The position numbers and the translations under genes were made by a program. A stretch of 64,000 bases of DNA from JAKIYB01 sp964590255 (lineage in GTDB: Bacteria > Armatimonadota > Hebobacteria > CAIYQO01), in contig CAZPYA010000012.1 in the NCBI GenBank assembly GCA_964590255.1, forward strand, positions 9,310 through 73,309, given 5' to 3'. A model generated the notes under the pieces. The model saw only the letters and a program-made list of their open reading frames with translations, made no database searches and was not told where the DNA came from. Shown one piece after another: positions 7,316-16,587 of the stretch (position 1 is the first letter of the stretch; each line of letters begins with the position of its first letter).

Positions 7316-9148
7316 ATGACTATCTCAGATCAATTTGACGAGCGCGTGATGCCGCCGGAGCGGCTACGCAACATTGCGATTATCGCCCACGTCGACCACG
7401 GCAAGACGACATTGGTGGACCAGATGCTACGGCAGGCGGGAGCGTTCCGCGCCAATCAGCAGATGGTAGAGCGCGTGATGGACTCGAACCCGCTGGAAAA
7501 AGAGCGCGGCATCACCATTCTCGCGAAAAACACCGCTATCCGCTGGGGCGACGTGAAGATCAACATCGTGGATACCCCTGGCCACGCCGACTTCGGCGGC
7601 GAGGTGGAGCGCATCCTGCGCATGGTGGATAGTTGCCTGCTGCTGGTGGACGCCGCTGACGGCCCGATGCCGCAAACGCGCTTCGTGCTGCGCAAGGCGC
7701 TGGAGTTGGGACTGCGGCCCATCGTGGTGATTAACAAAATCGACCGCCCGGGCGCGCGGCCGCACCAGGTGCATGACGAGGTGTTCGATCTCTTCGTCGA
7801 CCTCGGCGCGCATGACAGCCAGCTCGATTTCCCCACCGTCTTCTGCTCGGCAAAGCTGGGCACGGCGATGCTGGATCCCGACGACGATCACCCCGACCTC
7901 GTGCCGCTCTTTGACGCGATCCTGCAGCATGTGTCGCCCCCGCAGGTGGAGCTGGACGGGCCGTTCCAGATGCTCGTTTCGACGTTGGACTTCTCCCCGT
8001 ATCTCGGGCAGCTCGCTATTGGCCGCATCGAACGCGGCCGCGTGCGGCTGGGCGAGACGGTAGCGCTGCACCCGCTGGATGGGCCTTCGATCACCGGCAA
8101 GGTCTCCAGATTATACATTTTCGAGAACCTGCAGCGGGAAGAAGCACAGGAGGCTGGCGCCGGCGAAATTATCGCGCTGGCCGGAATGGAGACGGTGAGC
8201 ATCGGCGCGACCATCTGCGACACCTCGGCGCCGGACGTGCTGCCGGGCATCGCGGTTGACCTGCCGACCATCAGCGTCGACTTCCTGGTAAATACCTCGC
8301 CCTTCGCCGGGCGTGAAGGCAAATACCTGACCAGCCGCCACTTGCGCGACCGCCTCTTCCGCGAACTCCAATCGAATGTGGCGCTGCGTGTCGAGGAGAC
8401 GGATACCCCGGATGCGTATAAAGTCTCCGGCCGCGGCGAGTTGCACCTGACGATCCTCATGGAGACGATGCGCCGCGAAGGTTACGAATTCATGGTCTCG
8501 CAGCCGCGCGTCATCACCCACCACGTGGACGGCGTGCTGTGCGAACCCTATGAAGACCTGGTCATCGACGTGCCGGATAATTTCGTCGGCACGGTGATGG
8601 AGGGCGTGGGCAGCCGGCGGGCGGAACTGCTGGAGATGGATGTGGGTTCGGATGGGAAGACGCGGCTGCGCTTCCGCATCCCCGCGCGCGGCCTCTTCGG
8701 CTATCGCACCGACTTCCTCACCAGCACCCGCGGCATGGGCATGTTGCACCACCAGTTCCTGGAGTATGCGCCCATCGCCGGCGAGGTGACGCGCCGCACC
8801 CGCGGGGTGATGATCTCGATGAATGAAGGAATGAGCAAAGGCTTCGCCATCGAGAGCCTTCAGGAACGCTCCGACTTGTTTATCGGTCCCGGCGTTGAGG
8901 TGTATGAGGGGATGATCGTCGGCGAGAACTCGCGCGAGAATGACCTGGTGGTGAATATCACCAAGGCGAAGAAGCTCACCAACATGCGCGCCTCCACCTC
9001 CGATATCTCGATCTCGCTCACCCCGCCGCGCACCATGTCGCTGGAAGACGCCATCGGCTACATCCAGGACGACGAGTTCGTGGAAATCACTCCGCAGTCG
9101 CTGCGCCTGCGCAAACGGCTGTTGAAGGCGCACGAGCGGAAGGATTGA
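7316..9148 (+). CDS. typA: Ribosome-associated translational GTPase TypA/BipA
   Basis: An EF-G-like GTPase that acts on the ribosome, with roles in 50S assembly and stress or cold adaptation in other bacteria. It is 610 aa. G1 AHVDHGKTT lies near residue 24, followed by switch region ERGITI, G3 VDTPGHADFGGEVER and G4 NKIDRPGARP. Domains II, III and V follow, and the C-terminal CTD contains GRGELHLTILMETMRREGYE and NEGMSKGFAIESLQERSDLFIGPG. ATG 7316 is chosen over an in-frame GTG 39 nt upstream because AAAAGGA lies 5 nt before it. Confidence 0.96.
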   Translation: MTISDQFDERVMPPERLRNIAIIAHVDHGKTTLVDQMLRQAGAFRANQQMVERVMDSNPLEKERGITILAKNTAIRWGDVKINIVDTPGHADFGGEVERILRMVDSCLLLVDAADGPMPQTRFVLRKALELGLRPIVVINKIDRPGARPHQVHDEVFDLFVDLGAHDSQLDFPTVFCSAKLGTAMLDPDDDHPDLVPLFDAILQHVSPPQVELDGPFQMLVSTLDFSPYLGQLAIGRIERGRVRLGETVALHPLDGPSITGKVSRLYIFENLQREEAQEAGAGEIIALAGMETVSIGATICDTSAPDVLPGIAVDLPTISVDFLVNTSPFAGREGKYLTSRHLRDRLFRELQSNVALRVEETDTPDAYKVSGRGELHLTILMETMRREGYEFMVSQPRVITHHVDGVLCEPYEDLVIDVPDNFVGTVMEGVGSRRAELLEMDVGSDGKTRLRFRIPARGLFGYRTDFLTSTRGMGMLHHQFLEYAPIAGEVTRRTRGVMISMNEGMSKGFAIESLQERSDLFIGPGVEVYEGMIVGENSRENDLVVNITKAKKLTNMRASTSDISISLTPPRTMSLEDAIGYIQDDEFVEITPQSLRLRKRLLKAHERKD

Positions 9149-9157
9149 GCGTGTAGA

Positions 9158-9180
9158 TGCGGATTGAAAATCCGCGCTCC
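9158..9180. repeat. 23-nt REP-like dispersed palindrome (copy 1)
   Basis: Contains the palindrome GCGGATT-gaa-AATCCGC. The 23-nt block occurs exactly, in the opposite orientation, at 61334-61356. Confidence 0.75.
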
Positions 9181-9187
9181 AATAAAA

Positions 9188-9216
9188 ACGGGGCCGGCGC
9201 ATCGCGCCGGCCCCGT
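9188..9216. terminator. Bidirectional terminator between typA and the ABC operon
   Basis: A perfect 13-bp GC-rich stem with a 3-nt loop between convergent genes. On the minus strand it is followed by TTTTTATT, so it is a strong terminator for the ABC operon; on the plus strand the tail is TCGTGTTATT. Confidence 0.85.
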
Positions 9217-9239
9217 TCGTGTTATTGCGAGAACCGCGG

Positions 9240-10253
9240 TTATCGCATCCGGCCCTGGCCGTAGGTTTCGCGGTGCTTCATTTCTTCCGCGATCTGCTCT
9301 TTCAGCCACTTGACGTCATCCAGGTGCTGGGTCAGTTCTTTGGCATTCGTCACGGCCGCTTCGTTTTTCGGATCGACTTTCGTATACAGCATCGTGTAGG
9401 TGTCGATCGCCTTCTGCATGTATGCGCGGGACTTCGTCAGCTTGGTCGGGTTGGTCGTTAACGTGCCGTCTTCGTTGGCCGCGGTCATCACCGCCATTTT
9501 GCGATACACGTAAGCCAGGCGGTTGCCGTATTTGGACGGCAACCACTTGCGGGCGAGCTTTTCGCTGTCGGTCACGGTTCCGGACTGGAAGTCCTTGATG
9601 TCTTGCGCGGAGAAGGGTTGGAAGGTGATCTTCTCGCTCTTCTCGCCACGCTTCTTCACCAGGTCAATTTTCACCGGCTTCCCGTTTTCATCATTCATGA
9701 TGACGAAGCCGGTATTGTAGACCACCGCCTCCAGGTAGCTGATCGCCCGCTCGTACTGGCCTTCGCGCTGGATATACAGCCACGACAGGTCGAAGTATGG
9801 CAGCGGCTTATCGGGGTTGGCGAGCAGCGCGCGCTTGAAGATTTCCTCGCCGTCCAGCAGGTACTTTTCCTTCAGCACCAGGTTGTCGGTGTAAGTGTTC
9901 ATGTTCCACGCCATGTGCCAGCCATAGACGGACCAGGCCTCCAGGAAGGACGGGTTTAGCGTCACGGTGGATTCCAGCGGCGCGGGCATCTTCTCGGGAT
10001 GCCCTTCGTGGAAGAGCACGTCCGAGTACGACCAGAGAATATTCGCCACCAGGTAGCGCTGGCCGCCGAGCATGGCGTAGACCGCCGGCGTGCCGGCTCC
10101 GCCGGTGAAGACGGACTTGAACAGCTCCTGGCCCTGGCTCTTGGTCGGGCGGTATTCCCAGTTGCAGATGCGATCATCCAGCGGCCAGCGCACCGCAAAG
10201 GCGATGATGGCAATGGCCAGCAGAATATACGTCGAGCGACGTCGGGCTTCCAT
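9240..10253 (-). CDS. Membrane-anchored helical-repeat protein of the ABC operon
   Basis: 337 aa, function unknown. A single N-terminal membrane segment (YILLAIAIIAFAVRW) is followed by a large soluble helical region with TPR-like spacing (FKRALLANPDKPLPYFDLSWLYIQREGQYERAISYLEAVVYN and YMQKAIDTYTMLY). The start is ATG 10253, with GGAGG 9 nt upstream on the minus strand; a longer in-frame extension overlaps the permease gene. It is last in an operon after an ATPase and an ABC-2 permease, so it may be an accessory subunit of that exporter. Inference only. Confidence 0.75.
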   Translation of the reverse strand: MEARRRSTYILLAIAIIAFAVRWPLDDRICNWEYRPTKSQGQELFKSVFTGGAGTPAVYAMLGGQRYLVANILWSYSDVLFHEGHPEKMPAPLESTVTLNPSFLEAWSVYGWHMAWNMNTYTDNLVLKEKYLLDGEEIFKRALLANPDKPLPYFDLSWLYIQREGQYERAISYLEAVVYNTGFVIMNDENGKPVKIDLVKKRGEKSEKITFQPFSAQDIKDFQSGTVTDSEKLARKWLPSKYGNRLAYVYRKMAVMTAANEDGTLTTNPTKLTKSRAYMQKAIDTYTMLYTKVDPKNEAAVTNAKELTQHLDDVKWLKEQIAEEMKHRETYGQGRMR

Positions 10254-10267
10254 AGTTGCGGCCCTCC

Positions 10268-11068
10268 TTACAGCTCGCGGTAATTGAAGATGAGCGTGGC
10301 CAGCGCAAGGGAGACCACCAGGTAGAGCGCGCCGACCCCCAATGGTTCCAACGCGGCGCGCGAAAGCGTTTGCCACTCGGTGTAGTCCGCCTGCACGATA
10401 GCAAAGCGCAAGTCCATGGCCTGGAAGTTCGGCAGCAGCTTCTGCACGATCTGGAATACCATGCCGGATAGTTGGTCAATGGGCGTGTTGCCGGCATGGT
10501 GCTGCGCCATGTCATACAGGAACTGCGACGCGTTGCCGATGAACCACACCACCATCGAAACGATGATCGTGCCGATCCAGGACATGAACGTCGAGAAGAA
10601 CATGATCAGCCCCGAGAGGATGAGCAACTGGGCGTAGATCATCAGCGCGGCGAGAATGAGGCGCCAGTCGAAGCTATGCACCTTCATGTAATACACCGCG
10701 AAGAACAGCACCGAGAGCATGCCGACCATGATGCCGTTGATGCCGGCCGCGCCGAAGAATTTCCCCAGCACGAACTGCCAGCGCTGCACCGGCTTGGAGA
10801 GCACCGGGTAGACGGTGCGGTTTTCGATCTCACTCGGAATCATGGTGAAGCCGGTGAGAATGGCGATGAGCGCGCCAATGATGGCGATAATCGCCAGGCC
10901 GGCGTCCATGATGGTGCGGCGCATCTCTTCCGGCTCCAGCGAGCTGGTAGAGGTGGCGCCAATGATCATGATCGCGGCCAGGATCAGCAGCACTTTCAAT
11001 ACGACGCCGCGCAATACCCCGTTGACGGTGTTGCCGGCGATCAGGAAGATCGGGCGAATGTTGAACAT
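10268..11068 (-). CDS. ABC-2-type transporter permease
   Basis: 266 aa with six or so hydrophobic segments (VLLILAAIMIIGAT, AGLAIIAIIGALIAILTGF, GIMVGMLSVLFFAVYY, LLILSGLIMFFSTF, IIVSMVVWFIGNASQF, LYLVVSLALATLIF). The segment PSEIENRTVYPVLSKPVQRWQFVLGKF is the characteristic cytoplasmic loop of ABC-2 exporters. It is the middle gene of a three-gene minus-strand operon, 14 nt from the next. The start is ATG 11068 with GAGGA upstream. The substrate is unknown. Confidence 0.88.
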   Translation of the reverse strand: MFNIRPIFLIAGNTVNGVLRGVVLKVLLILAAIMIIGATSTSSLEPEEMRRTIMDAGLAIIAIIGALIAILTGFTMIPSEIENRTVYPVLSKPVQRWQFVLGKFFGAAGINGIMVGMLSVLFFAVYYMKVHSFDWRLILAALMIYAQLLILSGLIMFFSTFMSWIGTIIVSMVVWFIGNASQFLYDMAQHHAGNTPIDQLSGMVFQIVQKLLPNFQAMDLRFAIVQADYTEWQTLSRAALEPLGVGALYLVVSLALATLIFNYREL

Positions 11069-11137
11069 ATGACGGTCCTCGATCGAAATGCACATGACAT
11101 CGGGCGCCGGCCGCGGGGGCGGTCGGCGCCGCGTGTG

Positions 11138-12151
11138 TTATTTCTTGCCGGTGGCTTTCTTCAGCGTGCTCACCGTGCGGCGCAGGTCTTCTTCGCCGAC
11201 AGCCTTGAGGAACTGTTCCTCCAGCGTCGGCTGCGGGCGGGTGATTTCCACCAGTACGCCGCCCAGGTCGCGCACCAGGCCCAGGCCCAGGTAGATGGCG
11301 TCCAGGCTGCCGGCGCGCACCGTCACCACGTCGCCATGGGCTTCGGCTTCCAGTCCCGCCTCTTTCATCTTCGCGATGGCCTCGCGGCTGAGGTCGGTGG
11401 CGACGAGTTGCCATGACTGGCTTTCCGGCACCAGCTCGGAGACCGGGCCGGCGGCGATGAGCTTGCCACGGTGCAGAATTGCCACGCGGTCGGCGACCGC
11501 TTCCACCTCGGAGAGCAGGTGCGAGCAGAGCAGCATGGTGCGGCCCTGGCGCTTCTGGTCGAGGATGAACTGGCGCACCTGCACGGTGCCGATGGGGTCA
11601 AGGCCGTTCGTCGGTTCGTCAAGGATGAGCAACTCCGGATCGTTGATCATCGCCTGGGCGATGCCGATGCGCTGGCGCATGCCGCGGGAATAGGCACGGA
11701 TGGGCAGGTCGGCGCCGCGCTCGTGCAGGTCGACCATCTTCAACAGCGCCTCGGTGCGCTGCTCCAGCACGTCGTCGGGCACGTTGCACAGCTTGCCGTA
11801 GAACTCCAGCAGCTCGCGGCCTTCCAGGTATTCGTAGAAATACGGGGCTTCCGGTAGATAGCCGACGCGTGCCTGCACATACGAGTCTCCCGCGGGCTTC
11901 CCGAACAGCGACACGTCGCCGCTGGTGGGGAAGAGGAGACCCAGCAGGATCTTCATGGTGGTGGTTTTTCCGGAACCGTTCGGCCCGACGATGGCGAAAG
12001 TCTCGCCTTTCTCAATCGTGAGAGAGAGATCGCTGACCGCGTGAATCTCTTTCCCCATCATGAGCCGGTACGTCTTGCACAGGTTGCGAATTTCCACCAG
12101 GGGGGTGGTTACAGACGGGGTGGCCGTCTGTTCTGTTGCCGTTGCAACCAT
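11138..12151 (-). CDS. ABC transporter ATP-binding protein
   Basis: 337 aa, the energising subunit of the adjacent ABC-2 exporter. Walker A is GPNGSGKTTT, the signature is YSRGMRQRIGIAQAM and Walker B with D-loop is LLILDEPTNGLDP; the H-loop is LLCSHLL. The C-terminal 100 residues form the extra domain common in ABC-2 ATPases (VTVRAGSLDAIYLGLGLVRDLGG). ATG 12151 is preferred over one 33 nt upstream because GGAG lies about 10 nt before it. It is first in the operon, behind a consensus promoter at 12261-12233. Confidence 0.92.
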   Translation of the reverse strand: MVATATEQTATPSVTTPLVEIRNLCKTYRLMMGKEIHAVSDLSLTIEKGETFAIVGPNGSGKTTTMKILLGLLFPTSGDVSLFGKPAGDSYVQARVGYLPEAPYFYEYLEGRELLEFYGKLCNVPDDVLEQRTEALLKMVDLHERGADLPIRAYSRGMRQRIGIAQAMINDPELLILDEPTNGLDPIGTVQVRQFILDQKRQGRTMLLCSHLLSEVEAVADRVAILHRGKLIAAGPVSELVPESQSWQLVATDLSREAIAKMKEAGLEAEAHGDVVTVRAGSLDAIYLGLGLVRDLGGVLVEITRPQPTLEEQFLKAVGEEDLRRTVSTLKKATGKK

Positions 12152-12232
12152 GAGATGATGGCTCCTTTGCGATGATGTCTGCACATAAAAACGGCGGGTT
12201 CGAGCCGCTGCTGTGCCGAAAAGGTCGACTAA

Positions 12233-12261
12233 AGTATAAATAGGCGCCTTGTTAGTGTCAA
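12233..12261 (-). promoter_or_regulatory. Consensus promoter of the ABC operon
   Basis: On the minus strand TTGACA (12261-12256) and TATACT (12238-12233) are exactly 17 nt apart. The predicted start is about 12226, 75 nt before the start codon. Confidence 0.9.
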
Positions 12262-12372
12262 GGAAGGGCGCGAGCGGTCTCGATTTGCCGAAATTCAGCG
12301 GCCGCGCCGAACGGCACGGTCGCGTTCATCCTGCTCTTACCCCCGGATGGGGGTTGGTAAACCGCCGGGCGG

Positions 12373-12711
12373 CTAATCGAGGCCGCACGCCTCAACCACA
12401 TGCTGGCTGGTGATGCTGTAGTGTGACGCCGACCACAACACCGCGCCACCGGACAGCACCAGCGCCTGCGGTGACTGATGCGCCACCCCCGTTTCCTCAG
12501 CGACCAGCAGCGACAGCGGTCGGTCTTCTACCACCAGCACCACCGCGCACGGCACCTCGGAGTGCGTCGCGGTGAATTTCTCCATTTCGCGGTGCGCCGC
12601 CGCCGAGATGGGACAGCGGGTGGAATGCTTTAAAATTACCACCGGCTGCGTCCGGCTGCGCTCTATGAGCGCGTGGAAATCATCGGCGGTGCGACAGGCT
12701 TCAAACGACAT
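12373..12711 (-). CDS. ytxJ: YtxJ-family bacillithiol-system thioredoxin-like protein
   Basis: 112 aa. The thioredoxin-like fold has a single redox Cys in HSTRCPIS, the hallmark of YtxJ (monothiol bacilliredoxin-like). It is expected to reduce bacillithiol mixed disulfides in the cytoplasm. The start ATG 12711 lies 11 nt inside the end of pgl and follows AAAGGG, so it is coupled to the pentose-phosphate operon. That makes a functional link between NADPH supply and thiol repair plausible. It implies the organism makes bacillithiol or a related thiol, which the window does not otherwise show. Confidence 0.85.
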   Translation of the reverse strand: MSFEACRTADDFHALIERSRTQPVVILKHSTRCPISAAAHREMEKFTATHSEVPCAVVLVVEDRPLSLLVAEETGVAHQSPQALVLSGGAVLWSASHYSITSQHVVEACGLD

Positions 12712-13447
12712 GGGTGACCCTTTCTGATTGCAACAACACAGCCGGCAGTGCCGCGGCCGCCGCGGCATCCACCAACCAGAGGAGATCGCCGGCTTCCGGC
12801 GCCACGCGCGCGGCGGGCAAGTCGGCCTGTCCATCCAGCACCGCGCGCAGAATGTCGGCTTTCGCGCTCCCGGACACCAGGAGCGCCACCCGCGCGGCAT
12901 GGTTGATCGCCGGCAGCGTCAGCGTCAGCCGCCAGGCGTCCAGCCGCGGCACGTGGGTGGCGATGACCCAGCGCTCGGTTGCGTCCAGTGCCGCCGTGCC
13001 GGGGAACAGCGAAGCGGCATGCCCATCTTCGCCCAGGCCCAGCAGCACGACGTCGAAGCGCGGCCACGGCATGCCGGGAAAGCGCGCGCGCAGCTCCGTT
13101 TCATATGCATCCGCCGCCGCGTCCGGCACCAGTTCGCCGCGCAGGCGGTGGATGCGCGCCACGTCGACGCCCACCGGATCGAGCAGCGCCTCCCGCGCCA
13201 TGCGGTAGTTGCTCTCCGCCGCGTCCGGCGGCACGCAGCGTTCGTCGCTCCAGAAATAGTCGACATCCGGTGGCATGCCCTGTGCCGCGAGCACGGTGAA
13301 TAGCGCCCGCGGCGTCGACCCGCCGGACAACGCGATGGTGCAGCGGCCATGATCGGCAATAGCGGCCTGCGCCGCCACCCGCAGCCACGCGGCCGCGCCG
13401 CGCGCCAGCGATGCGCTATCCGGGTAGATCGTCACGGTTCCGTTCAT
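12701..13447 (-). CDS. pgl: 6-phosphogluconolactonase
   Basis: Hydrolyses 6-phosphogluconolactone to 6-phosphogluconate, the second oxidative pentose-phosphate step. It is 248 aa of the DevB/SOL family. Motifs include IALSGGSTPRALF, VDYFWSDERCVPPDAAESNYRMAREALL and DVVLLGLGEDGHAASLFPG. The ATG overlaps the zwf stop by 4 nt. A longer in-frame N-terminus exists but lies entirely inside zwf. Confidence 0.95.
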   Translation of the reverse strand: MNGTVTIYPDSASLARGAAAWLRVAAQAAIADHGRCTIALSGGSTPRALFTVLAAQGMPPDVDYFWSDERCVPPDAAESNYRMAREALLDPVGVDVARIHRLRGELVPDAAADAYETELRARFPGMPWPRFDVVLLGLGEDGHAASLFPGTAALDATERWVIATHVPRLDAWRLTLTLPAINHAARVALLVSGSAKADILRAVLDGQADLPAARVAPEAGDLLWLVDAAAAAALPAVLLQSERVTHVV

Positions 13448-14895
13448 CGGTGAGGCACTCGGCAGGTCTGGCCCAACTGCCATGCGGCGTCGAAGCGCGC
13501 CACCAGCGCCTCCGCGCCGTCCGGGCCCCAACAGCCCGCGTCGTATGACTCCAGCGGCGGCGCCGTCGACGACGCCCAGCCGCGCACCACCGGGTCGATG
13601 AGCCGCCAGGTGATCTCGATCTGGTCCTCGCGTGGAAAAAGCGAGGCATCACCGAGCATCATGTCGAGCAGCAGGCGCTCGTAGGCCTCGGGCAGATCGA
13701 TGTTGTCGAAGGCGGTGCGGTAGTGGAACTCCATCTCCACCGCGCGCATGGCGTGCGGGTGGTCGGGTTCCTTCGCCTGGAAGGTGAGCACGATTCCTTC
13801 GTTCGGCTGGATGGCCAGCGTCAGCAGGTTGGGGCCGGGCAGCGTCTCGAACATCCGGTGCGGCGGGCGATGGAACTCCAGCGTAATCTCGCTGGTGCGA
13901 CACGCCAGCGCCTTGCCCGAGCGCAAGAAAAAGGGGACGCCGTGCCAGCGCGGGGTGTCGACGTGCAGCGCCAGCGCGGCGTAGGTGGCGGTCTGCGCGT
14001 TCGGCGCCACGCCTTTAGCGTCGCGATATCCCCGGTACTGCCCGCGCACGGTGTGCTCCAGCGCGATCGGCTGGATGGCGGCGAGGAGGCGCGCCTTTTC
14101 GTCGCGGATTGCCTCAGCGTCGAAGGACGCCGGCGGCTCCATCGCCACCAGCGACAGCAGTTGCAGCAGGTGGTTCTGGAACATGTCACGCAGGATGCCC
14201 GCGCGCTCGTAATACCCGCCGCGCCGGCCCACGTCGATGGACTCTAATACGGAAATTTGCACGTTGGCGATATGTTCGCGGTTCCACACCGGCTCGAAGA
14301 TGGCATTGGCGAAGCGGAAGAAGAGGATGTTCTGCGCCGTCTCTTTGCCCAGGTAGTGGTCCATGCGGAAGATCTGCGACTCGACGAAGACGCCATGCAG
14401 CGTGCGAGTCAGCTCGAGCGCTGATGCCAGGTCAGTGCCATACGGCTTTTCCAGCACGATACGCCGCCAGCCGTCGCGTTCGTCCGCCAGCCCGGCATCG
14501 CCCAGGTGTTGCGCCAATACCGGAAAGAGCTGCGGGGCCACGGCCGCATAGTACACTCGGTGAGCCGGTCCGCCTTCCTGTTCGGCGAGGAATTCCCGCA
14601 GGCTGGCGTAATCTTCCGGCTTTTCGGTATCGCCGGGCACGTAAAAGAGCCGTTGGGCGAACGACGCCCAGACGTCGGCATCGAAGGCGTCCGGCGTGTG
14701 CTCGGTCAACGCCTGCCGCAGGTAGTCGCGGAACTGGTCGTGCGTGTAGGCCGTGCGCGAGACGCCGACGATCCGCGTGCAACACTCCGGCAGACGACCC
14801 TTGCGGAAAAGCTGGTAGAGGGCGGGAATGAGCTTGCGCTCGGTAAGGTCGCCCGAAGCGCCGAAAATCACGAAGGAGACGCGCGCGTCGGCCAT
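13444..14895 (-). CDS. zwf: Glucose-6-phosphate 1-dehydrogenase
   Basis: Oxidises glucose-6-phosphate to the lactone with NADP+, the committed step of the oxidative pentose-phosphate pathway. It is 483 aa, normal length. The Rossmann motif is IFGASGDLTERKL (about 10-22). The substrate/active-site signature is RMDHYLGKETAQN, followed by FANAIFEPVWNREHI. It sits 3 nt after gnd and overlaps pgl, in an operon tkt-rpiA-gnd-zwf-pgl-ytxJ. All key residues look intact. Confidence 0.96.
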   Translation of the reverse strand: MADARVSFVIFGASGDLTERKLIPALYQLFRKGRLPECCTRIVGVSRTAYTHDQFRDYLRQALTEHTPDAFDADVWASFAQRLFYVPGDTEKPEDYASLREFLAEQEGGPAHRVYYAAVAPQLFPVLAQHLGDAGLADERDGWRRIVLEKPYGTDLASALELTRTLHGVFVESQIFRMDHYLGKETAQNILFFRFANAIFEPVWNREHIANVQISVLESIDVGRRGGYYERAGILRDMFQNHLLQLLSLVAMEPPASFDAEAIRDEKARLLAAIQPIALEHTVRGQYRGYRDAKGVAPNAQTATYAALALHVDTPRWHGVPFFLRSGKALACRTSEITLEFHRPPHRMFETLPGPNLLTLAIQPNEGIVLTFQAKEPDHPHAMRAVEMEFHYRTAFDNIDLPEAYERLLLDMMLGDASLFPREDQIEITWRLIDPVVRGWASSTAPPLESYDAGCWGPDGAEALVARFDAAWQLGQTCRVPHR

Positions 14896-14898
14896 GGC

Positions 14899-15807
14899 TC
14901 ACTCCTCGCGCTTCACGGCGTGCCCGCCGAACTGCTCGCGCATCACCGCCAGCAGCTTGTCGGCGAAGGGAGAGTCATCTTGCGAGCGGAAGCGCATCAT
15001 GAGCGACAGCGCGATCACCGGCAGCGGCACGCCTTGCTCCACCGATTCCAGCACCGTCCAGCGGCCCTCGCCGGAGTCGGCCACGAAAGGAGCCACGCCC
15101 TCCAGCGTCGGGTTGGCGTGCAGCGCGCGGGCGGTCAGGTCCAGCAGCCACGAGCGCACGACGCTGCCGTGCTGCCAGATTTCAGCGACTTGTTGCAGGT
15201 CCAGGTGAAACTCCTGCTTGCTGCCCATCAGCGCGAAGCCTTCGGCGAACGCCTGCATCATGCCGTATTCAATGCCGTTGTGCACCATCTTCGTGAAGTG
15301 CCCGGCGCCCACCGGCCCCACATGACCCCAGCCCGTGTCGGGGGTTGGCGCCAGCGTCTCGAAGATCGGCCGTAGCCGCGCAACGACATCGGCTTCGCCG
15401 CCGATCATCAGGCTGTATCCCTCGGTCAGGCCCCAGATGCCGCCGCTGGTGCCCACGTCTACGAAATGCAGTCCGTGCTGTCGCAGCGCGTCGCCCCGGC
15501 GCACGGTCTCCTTGTAATAGCTGTTGCCGCCGTCGACGATGATGTCGCCGGGTTCCAACTTATCCGCCAGCGCGTGAATGAATTGCTCGGTGACATCGCC
15601 GGAGGGTAGCATCGTCCAGCAGATGCGCGGCGCTGCAAGCGTTTTCGCCACTTCGGCCAGCGTGTGCGCAGGCTCGGCGCCTTCCGCCACCGCGCGCTGT
15701 ACCGGTTCGGGGCTGCGGTTGAACGCCACCACTTCGTGGCCGCCTTTCCGCAGGCGCGTAAGCATATTGAAGCCCATTCGACCGAGGCCGAGGATAGCCA
15801 ATCGCAT
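14899..15807 (-). CDS. gnd: 6-phosphogluconate dehydrogenase, short decarboxylating type
   Basis: Converts 6-phosphogluconate to ribulose-5-phosphate plus CO2 and NAD(P)H. At 302 aa it belongs to the short (GndA/YqeC-like) class rather than the 470-aa E. coli type. Motifs are LGLGRMGFNM (dinucleotide), VDGGNSYYKE, DVGTSGGIWGLTEGYSLMIGG and the active-site region GHFTKMVHNGIEYGMMQ. The start ATG 15807 is preceded by GGAGG; an extension upstream lies in the 69-nt gap to rpiA. Confidence 0.93.
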   Translation of the reverse strand: MRLAILGLGRMGFNMLTRLRKGGHEVVAFNRSPEPVQRAVAEGAEPAHTLAEVAKTLAAPRICWTMLPSGDVTEQFIHALADKLEPGDIIVDGGNSYYKETVRRGDALRQHGLHFVDVGTSGGIWGLTEGYSLMIGGEADVVARLRPIFETLAPTPDTGWGHVGPVGAGHFTKMVHNGIEYGMMQAFAEGFALMGSKQEFHLDLQQVAEIWQHGSVVRSWLLDLTARALHANPTLEGVAPFVADSGEGRWTVLESVEQGVPLPVIALSLMMRFRSQDDSPFADKLLAVMREQFGGHAVKREE

Positions 15808-15876
15808 GTGTCGCCCTCCTATCTCGCCTATTGTACGCGAGATGCGGACGGTTGAAAATGAGGAAGGCGACAATTT

Positions 15877-16572
15877 TTATCTCTCTGGCCGGATGAGATG
15901 GCGGATGCCGGTCGTGTCGGCGATGACGATGTCCGTCGCCTGGGTGAGGAACAAGCCGTGCTCCAGGATGCCGGCGCGGGCCTCCAGCGCCGTGGCCAGC
16001 GTGGCGGGGTGGGGGATGAGGCCGAATTCGGCGTCGAGGATGAAGTGGCCTTCGTCGGTACGGAAGGGGGTGCCGCCCCCTTCGCGCAGCGCCACCCGCG
16101 CGCCCAGGCTTTCCAGAAAACGCGCCTGTGCCCCCCGGCCGAATGGCGCCACTTCGACCGGTACGGGGAACCGCGTGCCCAGCGCATCCACCACCTTCGA
16201 GCCGTCGACGATGATGATCTCCCGCGCGCTGGCCTCCGCGACGATCTTTTCCCGCAACAGCGCCCCACCGCCGCCTTTCAACACGGCAAAAGAATCTAGC
16301 ACCACCTCGTCCGCGCCGTCGATGGTGACGTCGATGCTGGAAACATCCTCCAATGTGGTCAGCGGAATGCCCAGCGCCCGCGCCTCCGCCTCCACCTGCG
16401 CAGAGCAGGGGATGCCGCGGATGTCCGCCAGCGTCCCCTCTCGCAGCAGTACCGCGATCCGGCGCACCGCGAAGACCGCTGTCGACCCGTGTCCCAACCC
16501 CACTACCATGCCTGACCGCAGGCAGGTGACGGCGTATTCGGCGGCGAGTTCTTTGAGTTGGTCGGTGGTCAT
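15877..16572 (-). CDS. rpiA: Ribose-5-phosphate isomerase A
   Basis: Interconverts ribose-5-phosphate and ribulose-5-phosphate. It is 231 aa. The phosphate loop reads GLGHGSTA, where E. coli has GTGSTA. DVTIDGADEV and the catalytic LKGGGGALLREKIVA are intact, followed by GSKVVDALG and PVEVAPFG. It starts 15 nt after the tkt stop, so the two are co-transcribed. Confidence 0.95.
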   Translation of the reverse strand: MTTDQLKELAAEYAVTCLRSGMVVGLGHGSTAVFAVRRIAVLLREGTLADIRGIPCSAQVEAEARALGIPLTTLEDVSSIDVTIDGADEVVLDSFAVLKGGGGALLREKIVAEASAREIIIVDGSKVVDALGTRFPVPVEVAPFGRGAQARFLESLGARVALREGGGTPFRTDEGHFILDAEFGLIPHPATLATALEARAGILEHGLFLTQATDIVIADTTGIRHLIRPER

Positions 16573-16587
16573 GGGGCGGATATCACC